A stretch of DNA of 64,000 nt from Sulfurimonas sp. (GTDB taxonomy: Bacteria; Campylobacterota; Campylobacteria; Campylobacterales; Sulfurimonadaceae): NCBI GenBank assembly GCA_021648465.1, contig JAKISR010000004.1:1-64000 (forward strand), given 5' to 3'. The position numbers were made by a program, and so were the translations under genes. Below the pieces are notes generated by a model. That model had not been told where the DNA came from, did no database searches, and saw only the letters and a list, made by a program, of their open reading frames with translations. This document shows, one piece after another, positions 8,196 to 16,936 of this stretch (position 1 is the stretch's first letter; each line of letters starts with the position of its first letter).

Positions 8196-8710
8196 AGCCC
8201 CTCTTTAAAAGTTGTCTCTACAATGTTTGCATTTCTTACCATTGCTTTTACAGAAGTTCTAATTGTTGATCTTTTAACCATCATATTTTTAATTAAATCT
8301 TGACCATCAATATGAACACCTTTTACTTTCTCAGCAATTGCTCTGTAAGCATCAGCAATTGCTGCTCTTTTAGCAAGTGCATAGGCTTGAGCTGGGGACG
8401 ATGTATTCATAGGAGCAACACCTTGCCCAATTACTGATATATGCATAGATGAATTTTTTTCTAATATCTTTTGTGCTTGAGCTTCCATTTCAGCTTCGGC
8501 TTCAGCTCTTTTTGCAGCTTCTTCATCTCTGTTTGCTATCTCTACAGCAAGCTCTTCTCTTATTTTAATTATTTCAGTTCTTGCTTTTTGAGTTTCAGAC
8601 TCTGCAAGAGTAGTTTTAATTAATGCTTTTTGAAGTTGAGCATTTGTTGGTTCAATTCCAAATAATGATGAGGCACTTAAAAATGCAGCAATTAGAATAG
8701 AAAATTTCAT
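8144..8710 (-). CDS. flgP: FlgP-like LPP20-domain protein (basal disk)
   Basis: A protein of 188 residues with a signal peptide (1-19, FLSASSLFG), a charged helical stretch predicted to be coiled coil (about 24-85, rich in A/E/R/K) and an LPP20 domain (about 90-188, QAYALAKRAAIADAYRAIAEKVKG then VEMEI). In Campylobacter jejuni FlgP is a lipoprotein that builds the large disk around the flagellar motor. Here the signal peptide has no cysteine, so it should be cut by signal peptidase I and not lipidated. Gene order after gyrA and before flgQ-flgR supports the assignment; the missing lipobox and long coiled coil are departures from the Campylobacter protein. Confidence 0.72.
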   Translation of the reverse strand: MKFSILIAAFLSASSLFGIEPTNAQLQKALIKTTLAESETQKARTEIIKIREELAVEIANRDEEAAKRAEAEAEMEAQAQKILEKNSSMHISVIGQGVAPMNTSSPAQAYALAKRAAIADAYRAIAEKVKGVHIDGQDLIKNMMVKRSTIRTSVKAMVRNANIVETTFKEGLCEVEMEIIISHSDFAQ

Positions 8711-8753
8711 GGTTTAGTCCTTACATGAGTTGATATTGCTTTAATAGCAAATA

Positions 8754-11237
8754 TTATACCAACTCATCTTGTCCATCTTTAGTATTTTCTTCATCATCTT
8801 CAACAGGCTGTTTTGGACAACGAGATACATTTGCTACTTCATCACCTTTTACAATATAAACACCAGATGTATTTCTACTTGATTTAGAAATTGTTTGCAT
8901 ATCAACCCTAATCATTTTTCCAGCTTTTGTAAGTGCCATCATATCCATTGTCTCATCTACCATTAAGCAACCTACAACATTTTTACCGGTTTTAGAAGTC
9001 ATCTTCATAGCGATTACACCAGAGCCGCCACGGTTAGTTAATCTATATTCACCAGCATCAGTTCTTTTGCCAATACCTTTTTCACTAACTACTAAAATTT
9101 CTTGATTATCGTCTGCTATAATATTTGCATCAACAACTTCATCTGACTCATGTTTAAATTTAATTCCTCTAACACCTCTAGTATTTCTACCTTGGTCACG
9201 AGTTTTTTCTATCTCAAACTTTATACATTGAGATAGTTTAGTTACTATAAATAGATATTTAATAGATTTATCTGCAATTTTTGCAGTGATGATAGAATCA
9301 TCATCATCAAGGTTAATAGCTTTAACACCATTGCTTCTAATATTTGAAAATTCACTTAAGTTAGTTCTTTTTACAACACCTTTTTTTGTAAAAAATACTA
9401 AAGATTTATCTTCACTAAAGTCTGTTGTTGGATTGATTGATTGGATCTGTTCACCTGCAACAAGATTTAAAAGATTTACAACTGCTTTACCTTTAGCAAT
9501 TCTACTTCCTTCAGGGATACGATAAACTTTTAACCAATGAAGTTGTCCACGGTCTGTTACAAAAAGAAGTGTGTCATGAGTATTACATGTGAAAAATCTT
9601 TCTATAAAGTCATCTTCATAAGTAGTAACAGCAGTCTTACCTTTACCACCACGCTTTTGTTTTTCATAAGACGCAAGAGGTACTCTTTTTATATAACCTC
9701 TATGAGTAATAGTTACAACCATTGGTTCATTTGGAATTAGATCTTCGATATCAATATCATCATAATCATCTTCTACCTCTGTTTTTCTTTCATTGCCACC
9801 ATAAATAGCCATAACCTCATCAAACTCTTCATTAATAATACCGTGAAGAACATCTTCACTTTTTAGAATCGATTCTAGATATTCAATTAGTATTATTAAT
9901 TCAGCTAATTCTTCTTCAATTTTTTTAATTTGCAAACCGGTAAGTCTTCCAAGTCTCATAGCAACGATACTTGTGGCTTGAATTTCAGAAAAATTATATT
10001 GAGAAATTAGATTATTTTTAGCATCTTCTTCATCTTCTGAAGCACGAATAGTTTTAATGATTTTATCAATTATGTCTATAGCTTTTCTAAGACCTTCTAA
10101 GATGTGTGCTCTTGCTTTTGCTTTTTCAAGATCGAATATTGTACGACGAATAATAATAGTTTTACGGTGATTGATAAAGTGCTTTAAGACATCTATAATT
10201 CCAAAAATTCTAGGTTCTTGATTTAATATAGATAGCATAATGATACCAAAAGTAGTTTGCATGCTTGTTTGTTTAAAAAGATTATTTAAAACTATTTCAC
10301 TCATAGCATCTCTTTTTAGTTCAATTACAACTCTCATACCATCACGGTCTGATTCATCGCGGATAAGTGAAACACCCTCTATCATTTTGTCTTTTACGAG
10401 ATTGGCAATATTTTCAATTAGACGGGCTTTATTTACTTGGTATGGAAGTTCATCAATAACAATAACTTCTTTTTTAGCTGTTTGCTCAATATGAGTTTTA
10501 GCACGAACTTTTATGCGTCCACGACCAGTCTCATAAGCATCCATAATCCCTTTTTTACCAAAAATAATACCACCAGTTGGAAAGTCAGGTGCTTTTATAT
10601 GTTGCATAATCTCTTCGAGTGAAATATTTGGATTTGCTAGAAGTGCTTTTAAGCCATCCATTATTTCAGTTGGATTATGAGGGGGAATATTTGTAGCCAT
10701 ACCAACTGCAATACCAGAAGAACCATTTATAAGCAGGTTTGGAACACGAGTAGGCATAACATCTGGCTCTTTAGTAGTACCATCATAATTATCTGTCATG
10801 TTTACTGTGTTTTTATCTAAATCTTTTAGAAGTTCTCCAGCATATTTAGTCATACGAGCTTCGGTATATCTCATTGCAGCAGCACTATCGCCATCAACAG
10901 AACCGAAGTTTCCTTGACCATCAACAAGCTCCATACGCATAGAAAAATCTTGAGCCATACGAACAAGAGCGTCATAAACAGAGTTGTCGCCATGTGGATG
11001 GTACTGTCCGATTACATCACCAACGATACGAGCAGATTTTTTATATTTTGCACCATGAGAAAGGTTTAGTTTATCCATAGCGTATAAAATTCTTCTGTGA
11101 ACAGGTTTTAATCCATCACGAACATCAGGAAGTGCACGACCTACAATTACACTCATCGAATAATCAAGGTAGCTATTTTGAAGGGTCTCTTCTATATTAA
11201 TTGTTTGTATATCATCGTTAGTTAGCAAATCGCTCAT
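8754..11237 (-). CDS. gyrA: DNA gyrase subunit A
   Basis: A protein of 827 residues, normal for gyrase A. It has the DNA-cleavage domain with catalytic tyrosine Y124 in AAMRYTEARM, the GyrA-box QKRGGKG that marks gyrase rather than topoisomerase IV, and a beta-pinwheel C-terminal domain. With GyrB it introduces negative supercoils. In the quinolone-resistance region the order is HPHGDNSVYD: asparagine N85 stands at the place of E. coli S83, and the aspartate matching D87 (D89) is kept. Transcription probably continues into flgP. Confidence 0.98.
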   Translation of the reverse strand: MSDLLTNDDIQTINIEETLQNSYLDYSMSVIVGRALPDVRDGLKPVHRRILYAMDKLNLSHGAKYKKSARIVGDVIGQYHPHGDNSVYDALVRMAQDFSMRMELVDGQGNFGSVDGDSAAAMRYTEARMTKYAGELLKDLDKNTVNMTDNYDGTTKEPDVMPTRVPNLLINGSSGIAVGMATNIPPHNPTEIMDGLKALLANPNISLEEIMQHIKAPDFPTGGIIFGKKGIMDAYETGRGRIKVRAKTHIEQTAKKEVIVIDELPYQVNKARLIENIANLVKDKMIEGVSLIRDESDRDGMRVVIELKRDAMSEIVLNNLFKQTSMQTTFGIIMLSILNQEPRIFGIIDVLKHFINHRKTIIIRRTIFDLEKAKARAHILEGLRKAIDIIDKIIKTIRASEDEEDAKNNLISQYNFSEIQATSIVAMRLGRLTGLQIKKIEEELAELIILIEYLESILKSEDVLHGIINEEFDEVMAIYGGNERKTEVEDDYDDIDIEDLIPNEPMVVTITHRGYIKRVPLASYEKQKRGGKGKTAVTTYEDDFIERFFTCNTHDTLLFVTDRGQLHWLKVYRIPEGSRIAKGKAVVNLLNLVAGEQIQSINPTTDFSEDKSLVFFTKKGVVKRTNLSEFSNIRSNGVKAINLDDDDSIITAKIADKSIKYLFIVTKLSQCIKFEIEKTRDQGRNTRGVRGIKFKHESDEVVDANIIADDNQEILVVSEKGIGKRTDAGEYRLTNRGGSGVIAMKMTSKTGKNVVGCLMVDETMDMMALTKAGKMIRVDMQTISKSSRNTSGVYIVKGDEVANVSRCPKQPVEDDEENTKDGQDELV

Positions 11238-11375
11238 ATAAACACCTAGCTTTAGAAATAAATTTATTTATATTAGCTAATAAAGCCTTAATATCTCCGC
11301 AAAATATATAAAAAGAATCAACAATTTCTAATATGAGAAAAAGAGTTGCGGATAAGATTAGTTTAAAAATCATAG

Positions 11376-11399
11376 TGATTAAAAATTAATCATTTTTTT
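11376..11399 (+). terminator. Orphan intrinsic terminator
   Basis: TGATTAA (11376-11382), loop AAA and TTAATCA (11386-11392) are followed by seven T residues. Nothing that is clearly a gene is read into it from the left on this strand, since gyrA runs the other way. It could be left over from a lost gene, or end a short transcript. The stem is A/T rich and therefore weak. Confidence 0.45.
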
Positions 11400-11441
11400 A
11401 ATTAATATACTCTTATTTAAATATATAATTACTGTAAATGT

Positions 11442-11516
11442 GGTAGAGTTGATGAAAAGACTGAACAACATGGTCTTGATAAAATAGTTCATGGTGGAAA
11501 AAGTTTAAATCTATAA
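11442..11516 (+). pseudogene. Decayed 3' end of amtB (remnant 1)
   Basis: These 25 codons read GRVDEKTEQHGLDKIVHG and on to SLNL with a TAA stop. They match the last residues of the intact AmtB encoded at 16937-18196 (GRVDEETEQRGLDEVVHG, ending AMNL). Nothing before 11442 continues the match, so only the tail survives. It lies 112 bp upstream of glnB copy 1 on the same strand, which implies an earlier amtB-glnB order here. Confidence 0.8.
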
Positions 11517-11523
11517 TTTAACC

Positions 11524-11548
11524 GCTAAAAGGAATAAATCCCTTTAGC
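11524..11548. terminator. Hairpin just after the amtB remnant
   Basis: GCTAAAAGG and CCCTTTAGC form a 9-bp stem with one mismatch and an AATAAAT loop, 8 bp past the stop of the amtB remnant. It was probably the terminator or processing hairpin of the lost gene. There is no long T-run. Confidence 0.4.
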
Positions 11549-11566
11549 TATGTTAGGCACTAATAC

Positions 11567-11900
11567 AGATAGTTGCGTAAAAGTATAAATATGGCTAGAA
11601 TGTTAAAATAAAATTTGGAGATATTATTATGAAGAAAATTGAAGCGATTATAAAACCATTTAAGTTAGAAGATGTAAAAGATGCATTAGCTGAGATTGGT
11701 ATTGATGGTATGACAGTTAGTGAAGTAAAAGGTTATGGTCGTCAAAAAGGTCATAGCGAACTTTATCGTGGTGCTGAATATGTAGTTGATTTTTTACCAA
11801 AAATCAAAATGGAGATAATAGTAAATGATGATAATGTAGATCAAGTTACAAACACTATTGTTGAAGCTGCTCGTACTGGTAAGATTGGTGATGGTAAAAT
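11567..11900 (+). repeat. Long direct repeat, copy 1 (glnB block)
   Basis: These 334 bases are identical to 18627-18960. The block covers 62 bp of upstream DNA, with the promoter and ribosome binding site, and most of glnB. Past 11900 the copies differ at scattered positions, and after the stop codon they are unrelated. Confidence 0.97.
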
Positions 11901-11967
11901 TTTTGTAAGTGAAATTGAACAAATTATCCGCATTCGTACGGGTGAAACTGATACGGAAGCTATTTAA
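11629..11967 (+). CDS. glnB: Nitrogen regulatory protein P-II, copy 1
   Basis: A protein of 112 residues. It has the P-II start MKKIEAIIKPFKLEDVKDAL, a T-loop with the modifiable tyrosine in ELYRGAEY, and the C-terminal signature TGKIGDGKIFV. P-II trimers bind ATP, ADP and 2-oxoglutarate and regulate Amt channels, glutamine synthetase and other targets. It differs from copy 2 at only two residues (T/I and T/N close to the C-terminus: GETDTEAI against GEIDNEAI). TTGGAG upstream of the ATG is the ribosome binding site. An amtB tail fragment precedes it, and the nrfJ gene converges on it. Confidence 0.96.
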   Translation: MKKIEAIIKPFKLEDVKDALAEIGIDGMTVSEVKGYGRQKGHSELYRGAEYVVDFLPKIKMEIIVNDDNVDQVTNTIVEAARTGKIGDGKIFVSEIEQIIRIRTGETDTEAI

Positions 11968-11981
11968 ATATAAAATCTACT

Positions 11982-12010
11982 CTTCCATATACTTGTGTGT
12001 GGAAGCTTTT
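11982..12010. terminator. Terminator between glnB copy 1 and nrfJ
   Basis: CTTCCATATA (11982-11991) pairs with TGTGTGGAAG (11996-12005) over 10 bp, with two G-T pairs and a CTTG loop, followed by CTTTT. It lies 14 bp past the glnB stop and just before the end of the converging nrfJ gene. Confidence 0.7.
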
Positions 12011-12028
12011 AAAACCTCTCTTAAATAA

Positions 12029-12361
12029 TCACTCTTTAACCCGATATTGTAAATTAGATGCAAATAATAACTCTTTAAATACTTTATCTAAAGCTTTACT
12101 TTTAAAATTTTTCACTACAATTTCTTTTTGAAAACGCACAAAGTCACCCTCTTTTACATCAGCATTACTAGTAGCTATCCAGAATGATTTATTTGTCTTT
12201 TCTTTGACCTCTATAAAAGTATAAGCTTGAGCTTGCTTTACGCTAACCACCTTTCCTTGATAAAAAGGTTTTTGCTCGATTGTTTTATTTTCAGATGTTT
12301 GAGCTTCAAGATTCAATATTAAAAGTAGTGAAACTAAAGCATATTTATATATGTTTTTCAT
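12029..12361 (-). CDS. nrfJ: NrfJ-like periplasmic protein
   Basis: A protein of 110 residues with a signal peptide (1-20, SLLLILNLEA) and a small domain of beta character: GKVVSVKQAQAYTFIEVKE, FWIATSNADVKEGD, then VKNFKSKALDKVF. This pattern belongs to the small NrfJ-type proteins encoded at the end of nitrite reductase operons. The precise role is not established. It starts 17 bp inside the end of nrfI, so the two are translationally coupled, and it completes the order nrfH-nrfA-nrfI-nrfJ known from Wolinella succinogenes. There is no haem motif. Confidence 0.7.
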   Translation of the reverse strand: MKNIYKYALVSLLLILNLEAQTSENKTIEQKPFYQGKVVSVKQAQAYTFIEVKEKTNKSFWIATSNADVKEGDFVRFQKEIVVKNFKSKALDKVFKELLFASNLQYRVKE

Positions 12362-14744
12362 GATTTTCCTTTGAATTTAATTTACGTTTTGGATAGGCTA
12401 TAAAAATAATACTAAATACCATTATAGTTATAATATAAACCCATGTTGGGATTGGTATAGGATCTCCTGTAGCATAAGAATGCATACCTGCTAAATAAAA
12501 ATTTACTCCAAAATAGGTCATTAATATTGAGAAAAAAGAGACTATTGATAATACAGCAAAGAGATATGGTGTATAAATCTTTTTTATAAGTCTAATATGG
12601 ATTACAATTACATAAACTATAATTGAAATATATGCCCATGTCTCTTTTGGATCCCAACCCCAGTAGCGACCCCATGATTCATTTGCCCAAATTCCTCCTA
12701 AAAAATTACCAATGACCAATAGTGTTAAGCCAAGTATTAAGACAGCCTCATTTATGTAAGTTATATTTTTAATATGTGTATCAATATGGGGAGATTTATA
12801 GTTGCGTAAAACAAATAAAAAAAGAGTAATAATTCCTAAAATCGCTCCAATTCCAAAAAAACCATAACTTGCAGTAATAACAGAAACATGAATACTTAAC
12901 CAATAAGATTTTAAAACAGGGACTAAATTTGTTATTTGGGGATCTATCTCTCCCAAATAAGCTCCAAATATAAAAATGCCTGCCATCATAAATGAAGCAG
13001 CTGTAGCAATTGTGGAGTTTCGTAAAAATATTAATGAAGCTAAAATTGCTGAGTATGAGATATAAATCATTGTTTCATATGTATTAGATAGAGGAGCATA
13101 GCCTCCAATATACCATCTAGTAGCAATACCTAAAGTATGTAAGGATAAAAGTGAAAATGAGATAAAACTTATTAAAGTTTTTATTTTTTGATTAATGAGC
13201 TTATTGTAAAACATAGAGCTTAATCCATAAACAAGAAGAAATAATCCAAAAAGAAGATAAATAATTGATAGTTTAAAAAATAAAGATATTTCATTAAACC
13301 ATAGCTCTACTTCAAGCTTTTGCTTTGACGGTATAACTGAATTTCCAAACTTTTTTTGGTAATCTCCAATAATTTGTATATATGGAAATGCTTTAGCGTA
13401 ATTTCTATTGTAGCAAGCATCAAGAAGACGACTTGTAGCTCTTTTAATTTCACTATTATCAACAAGCCCAAACATTGTTTTAAAATCTACCCATTTATTT
13501 CGTTCATTGTCTGGCAAAGGAAACAGTGTTAATAATACACCACGATAAGACATGAAAGCAATGTTTAGTCGTTCATCAACATTTAATATATCTCTTTGAA
13601 ATGTCCCTCTTTGTGATGGGGTAAGCTGATTGGCATCTTCTACTTCTTTAGTTAGTTTATACTCTCCTTTTTCATTAAAAAAGTCAGTAAATTTTGCAAG
13701 TTTTTGTTCTTTTGAAATACCTAAAAGTGATTTTAATTTAGGTGTTTTAACGCGTATAATATCAACTTTTTTCCACATACTTGGTCGTGAGAACATCCCT
13801 AGTATTACTTGGTTTGCACTCATACCTCTCCAAGAGTTTTTACCTACTAACTTATTTAATACTTCACGATTTTGTGTATCAAGTGGCTTCATTCGCCCAT
13901 CAGGACTTTGCACTACTAAACTTCCAAAAGCTTGTGCTAATTCTTTAGAGTTTTTTTGATGATTTGAGAAATACTCTTGCGTATAAGATGATGCATAGGT
14001 TGGGGTATTTAAAAAGAATAATCCAAAAGAAAGTATAAAAATAGCAATAGGCATTTTTTTTATTTTAGAAATCAAAAATTGAAACCTTGAGTGTTTATTA
14101 AATAGATTTAAAATAAGACCTAAAAATAGTAAAAAATAACCTAAATAAGTTATTTCAACACCAGGGTCTTTATTTACTGTAAGTATTGTCCCTTTTTCAT
14201 CATCATCATAAGATGTTTGAAAAAATTTATATCCACCGTAAATAAGTGTATGATTCATATAAATTTGTTTATCAAACTCTATATTATTGTGTTTATCTAT
14301 AATTGTAATATCTGAAGAAAATTCTGAGGGAGATCTACTTCCTGGGTATCTTGTTAGAGTAAAATCATTTAGAGCTACATAAAAATTTATATTAATTTTT
14401 TCTTTTTCAACTATAACTATGTTAGATTTTTCACCCTCTCTAATATGCATAGTACCATCAAGCCCAAAATAGTGAGTAATTGTAGCTCCAAATAAGATGA
14501 TAATAAAAGAGGAGTGAAGTATCGCTCGTGATTTAATGCGATACATTTTTGTTTTATAAATTACAGTAATAAGGTTGAGTGAAATTAATAATAAAGATAG
14601 TTTATACCACCAAGCATGATAAACTATCTCTTTTGCTCTTTTTGAACCAAAATCATTCTCTAAAAATGTACCCATAGCTGCACCAAAAGCTAAAATAAGG
14701 AGTAATATCATCATGGTTTTATAGGAACTGAATATTTTGTACAT
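12345..14744 (-). CDS. nrfI: Cytochrome c synthase NrfI (CcsB-CcsA fusion)
   Basis: A protein of 799 residues joining a ResB/CcsB part (N-terminal helices near 8-27, 47-62, 73-91, then a periplasmic domain and further helices) to a CcsA/CcmC-type part (about 490-790). The C-terminal half contains the haem-handling WWD motif, WGRYWGWDPKETWA. System II synthases carry haem across the membrane and join it to CXXCH sites. In Wolinella the NrfI paralogue is dedicated to the CXXCK haem of NrfA, and the NrfA here has that CXXCK site. The gene follows nrfA after a hairpin and overlaps nrfJ. Confidence 0.88.
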   Translation of the reverse strand: MYKIFSSYKTMMILLLILAFGAAMGTFLENDFGSKRAKEIVYHAWWYKLSLLLISLNLITVIYKTKMYRIKSRAILHSSFIIILFGATITHYFGLDGTMHIREGEKSNIVIVEKEKININFYVALNDFTLTRYPGSRSPSEFSSDITIIDKHNNIEFDKQIYMNHTLIYGGYKFFQTSYDDDEKGTILTVNKDPGVEITYLGYFLLFLGLILNLFNKHSRFQFLISKIKKMPIAIFILSFGLFFLNTPTYASSYTQEYFSNHQKNSKELAQAFGSLVVQSPDGRMKPLDTQNREVLNKLVGKNSWRGMSANQVILGMFSRPSMWKKVDIIRVKTPKLKSLLGISKEQKLAKFTDFFNEKGEYKLTKEVEDANQLTPSQRGTFQRDILNVDERLNIAFMSYRGVLLTLFPLPDNERNKWVDFKTMFGLVDNSEIKRATSRLLDACYNRNYAKAFPYIQIIGDYQKKFGNSVIPSKQKLEVELWFNEISLFFKLSIIYLLFGLFLLVYGLSSMFYNKLINQKIKTLISFISFSLLSLHTLGIATRWYIGGYAPLSNTYETMIYISYSAILASLIFLRNSTIATAASFMMAGIFIFGAYLGEIDPQITNLVPVLKSYWLSIHVSVITASYGFFGIGAILGIITLFLFVLRNYKSPHIDTHIKNITYINEAVLILGLTLLVIGNFLGGIWANESWGRYWGWDPKETWAYISIIVYVIVIHIRLIKKIYTPYLFAVLSIVSFFSILMTYFGVNFYLAGMHSYATGDPIPIPTWVYIITIMVFSIIFIAYPKRKLNSKENHEKHI

Positions 14745-14772
14745 AAAATGAGCTTCTTAAATATTAAAATAT

Positions 14773-14804
14773 AAAACCAAGCACTTATTTAGATGCTTGG
14801 TTTT
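14773..14804. terminator. Strong hairpin between nrfA and nrfI
   Basis: CCAAGCA (14777-14783) pairs with TGCTTGG (14794-14800). The stem can be lengthened by AAAA/TTTT on the outside, and T-runs appear on both strands. On the operon strand it lies 15 bp after the nrfA stop and 28 bp before the nrfI start. It is probably a partial terminator or mRNA-protecting hairpin that keeps nrfI below nrfHA. Confidence 0.7.
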
Positions 14805-14818
14805 TTTAGAAGAATTAA

Positions 14819-16336
14819 TTATTTAGAATACGCTGTTTCAGCATCATCTAATCCAACACGAGATTTTTTTGCATTTAAATTATAATTTTTCTCAGCTTGT
14901 TTGTACCACTCTTTTTCTAAAGTAGCTTTAAACTTTAGTTTCTCTTTAACTAATTTTTCAAAAGGTACACCTGCGAGTTTTTGTGCTTTTTCTTTTGTTG
15001 AAAAATCTGGTGCTATATATCTTTTTACATTATGGTCTGCCAATATAGATACCAACTTAAGTCTAGCCTGCATTGCTGTTTCATTTGCAACACTCAATAT
15101 TCGTAGAGTCTCCTCTGGTGCATGGAAAAATCCTGGGTGTGATGCTACTGCATAATCCCATTTCCATTGAGCTGAACGGATATCTGCTCTTACAGCTTCA
15201 AGCTCTAAGTACGTAGCTCCAGCCTCCATAGCTTTTGCTGTTTCTAAATGTGCTTTAGCTAAGTTATCCATTGCTAACTCATGAAGTTGCTCTTTTCTTT
15301 CAAATTTTCTATGAACTATATCTTTAAGTTTTTTCTCACTCTCTCTGTGACATGGCATACAAGATCTATCCATAGTCTCTAAAGGATTTTGTAGTTGGTG
15401 ATCAGAGTATTTTACAGAACCTTCTTGAGTATATGGCATATGACAATCTGCACAAGATACACCTTTTTGAGCATGAATACCAGTTTTAAAAAGCTCATAT
15501 CCAGGATGTTGTGCTTTTAACATTTTAGTTTTTGATATTTTATGTGTCCAATCTGTAAAATTTTCATCATCATAATATTTTTCCATACCCTCTACAGTCA
15601 ATCCATTTGCCCAAGGATAAGTAACAACATTAGCAATTTTATTGTTTCCGTTTTTATCAGTCCATTTTGTTTTCTTAAAATAATACTCACTATGACATTG
15701 TGCACAAACAAGGTTTCTTTTCTCTTGATGGCTTGAGTTTTCAAAAGTAGGCAATCCTGCTGCTTCTAAACCTCTGTTTAGATGAGGAACTCTTACTTCT
15801 AATTCACCTGTATCATTAGAGTGACAATTGGCACAACCAATTGAGTTTACAATCTCATTACCATATTTTGCCCATTTTCCTGTGAAGTATTCTAGCTCTC
15901 CATCTCTCTCAATAATTCTAGGAACATCTGTTGATTTACAAGTCCAACATGCAGTTGGCATTGGTCCTGTTTTTCCATCTACTGGTGCTCCTGTTCTAAG
16001 AGTGTTTACATTATCTTGAAGTGCATAATAATGTCCACGAGGAGCATTATAATCCTTAGAAAATCCATATCCTGCCCATAAAACAGAAAGTTGTGGTTTA
16101 TCTTTAAGCACATCTAATAATTCGTCTTGGTCTTTAGTTTTTTTCCACGAACTATATTGACGAGGATAATATTTTTCCCACTCTTCACTTTTATGTTGAA
16201 TTGCTTCAGAAACTACAGGTAATTTTGAAAGTGCGATTCGCTCCGCTTCTCGATTGTTTATATTACCTGCCAATAATGTCATAGCAGCAAGGGCAACTAC
16301 AGTTCCTGTAAGTAGTAATTTATACAGTATGTTCAT
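14819..16336 (-). CDS. nrfA: Cytochrome c nitrite reductase, ammonia-forming
   Basis: A protein of 505 residues with a signal peptide (about 1-23). Five haem sites are visible: the active-site CWTCK (130-134) and four CXXCH sites at 168, 211, 295 and 326. The lysine-ligated CXXCK haem is the mark of pentahaem NrfA. The periplasmic enzyme reduces nitrite to ammonium with six electrons received from NrfH. It follows nrfH by 22 bp. All expected motifs are present, so it should be active. Confidence 0.97.
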   Translation of the reverse strand: MNILYKLLLTGTVVALAAMTLLAGNINNREAERIALSKLPVVSEAIQHKSEEWEKYYPRQYSSWKKTKDQDELLDVLKDKPQLSVLWAGYGFSKDYNAPRGHYYALQDNVNTLRTGAPVDGKTGPMPTACWTCKSTDVPRIIERDGELEYFTGKWAKYGNEIVNSIGCANCHSNDTGELEVRVPHLNRGLEAAGLPTFENSSHQEKRNLVCAQCHSEYYFKKTKWTDKNGNNKIANVVTYPWANGLTVEGMEKYYDDENFTDWTHKISKTKMLKAQHPGYELFKTGIHAQKGVSCADCHMPYTQEGSVKYSDHQLQNPLETMDRSCMPCHRESEKKLKDIVHRKFERKEQLHELAMDNLAKAHLETAKAMEAGATYLELEAVRADIRSAQWKWDYAVASHPGFFHAPEETLRILSVANETAMQARLKLVSILADHNVKRYIAPDFSTKEKAQKLAGVPFEKLVKEKLKFKATLEKEWYKQAEKNYNLNAKKSRVGLDDAETAYSK

Positions 16337-16358
16337 TTAATTTTCCTTTTAAATTTAT

Positions 16359-16904
16359 TTATTTTATATCTAAACTATTAGGTGTAGTTGTTAATCCTCT
16401 AACTTTTCCATGTGGAACTTCCCTATGACAAGACCAGCATTTTCGTCCATTTTCAACGTATTGTTCATCAAAGTTATGATATAAATTGGCATTACTACCT
16501 AAAGTTGATGCGATACTTTTATGGCAAGAGATACAATTTTTTTGAACACGACTTGCTCCATCCTCAGTTATTTTGATTGAATGATCATAAGTATCAAAAA
16601 CAAATGCTGTGGTATGGTTCCAACCATCTATAATTTTTGATTTATATTTATTAATTACGCCATCTGTTGGTAGATGACACTCAATACAGGTAACATCACG
16701 AGAGTGTGAACTATGTCGCCAAGTTGTATATTGAGTATTCATAACATGGCAATTAATACATGCTTTAGGGTCTTTTGATAAATATGATAATGCTTTGGAG
16801 AGATAAACCATATAAATAAAGAAGATGACAGCGACAATAAATGTCAAAATTGCAACTTTTTTAATTCTCTCCTCTGCACCATCAGATCTAAATTGTTTTC
16901 CCAT
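16359..16904 (-). CDS. nrfH: NrfH, tetrahaem quinol dehydrogenase for NrfA
   Basis: A protein of 181 residues of the NapC/NirT family with one N-terminal membrane helix (about 17-37) and four haem sites: CINCH (49), CIECH (73), CISCH (124) and CWSCH (156). It takes electrons from menaquinol and passes them to NrfA on the periplasmic face. It lies directly upstream of nrfA and 32 bp downstream of amtB on the same strand. Confidence 0.95.
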   Translation of the reverse strand: MGKQFRSDGAEERIKKVAILTFIVAVIFFIYMVYLSKALSYLSKDPKACINCHVMNTQYTTWRHSSHSRDVTCIECHLPTDGVINKYKSKIIDGWNHTTAFVFDTYDHSIKITEDGASRVQKNCISCHKSIASTLGSNANLYHNFDEQYVENGRKCWSCHREVPHGKVRGLTTTPNSLDIK

Positions 16905-16936
16905 CTTTTTTCCTCATATTATTCAGTAATGAATCA

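Larger units (their letters stand above)
11238..11628. other. Intergenic region between gyrA and glnB copy 1
   Basis: A 391-bp gap between divergent genes. From left to right it holds a minus-strand leader for gyrA, an 18-codon ATG frame (11333-11389, probably meaningless), a perfect hairpin with a T-run (11376-11399), a decayed amtB tail (11442-11516), a second hairpin (11524-11548) and the duplicated glnB promoter block (from 11567). It looks like the scar of a lost amtB gene. Confidence 0.7.
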
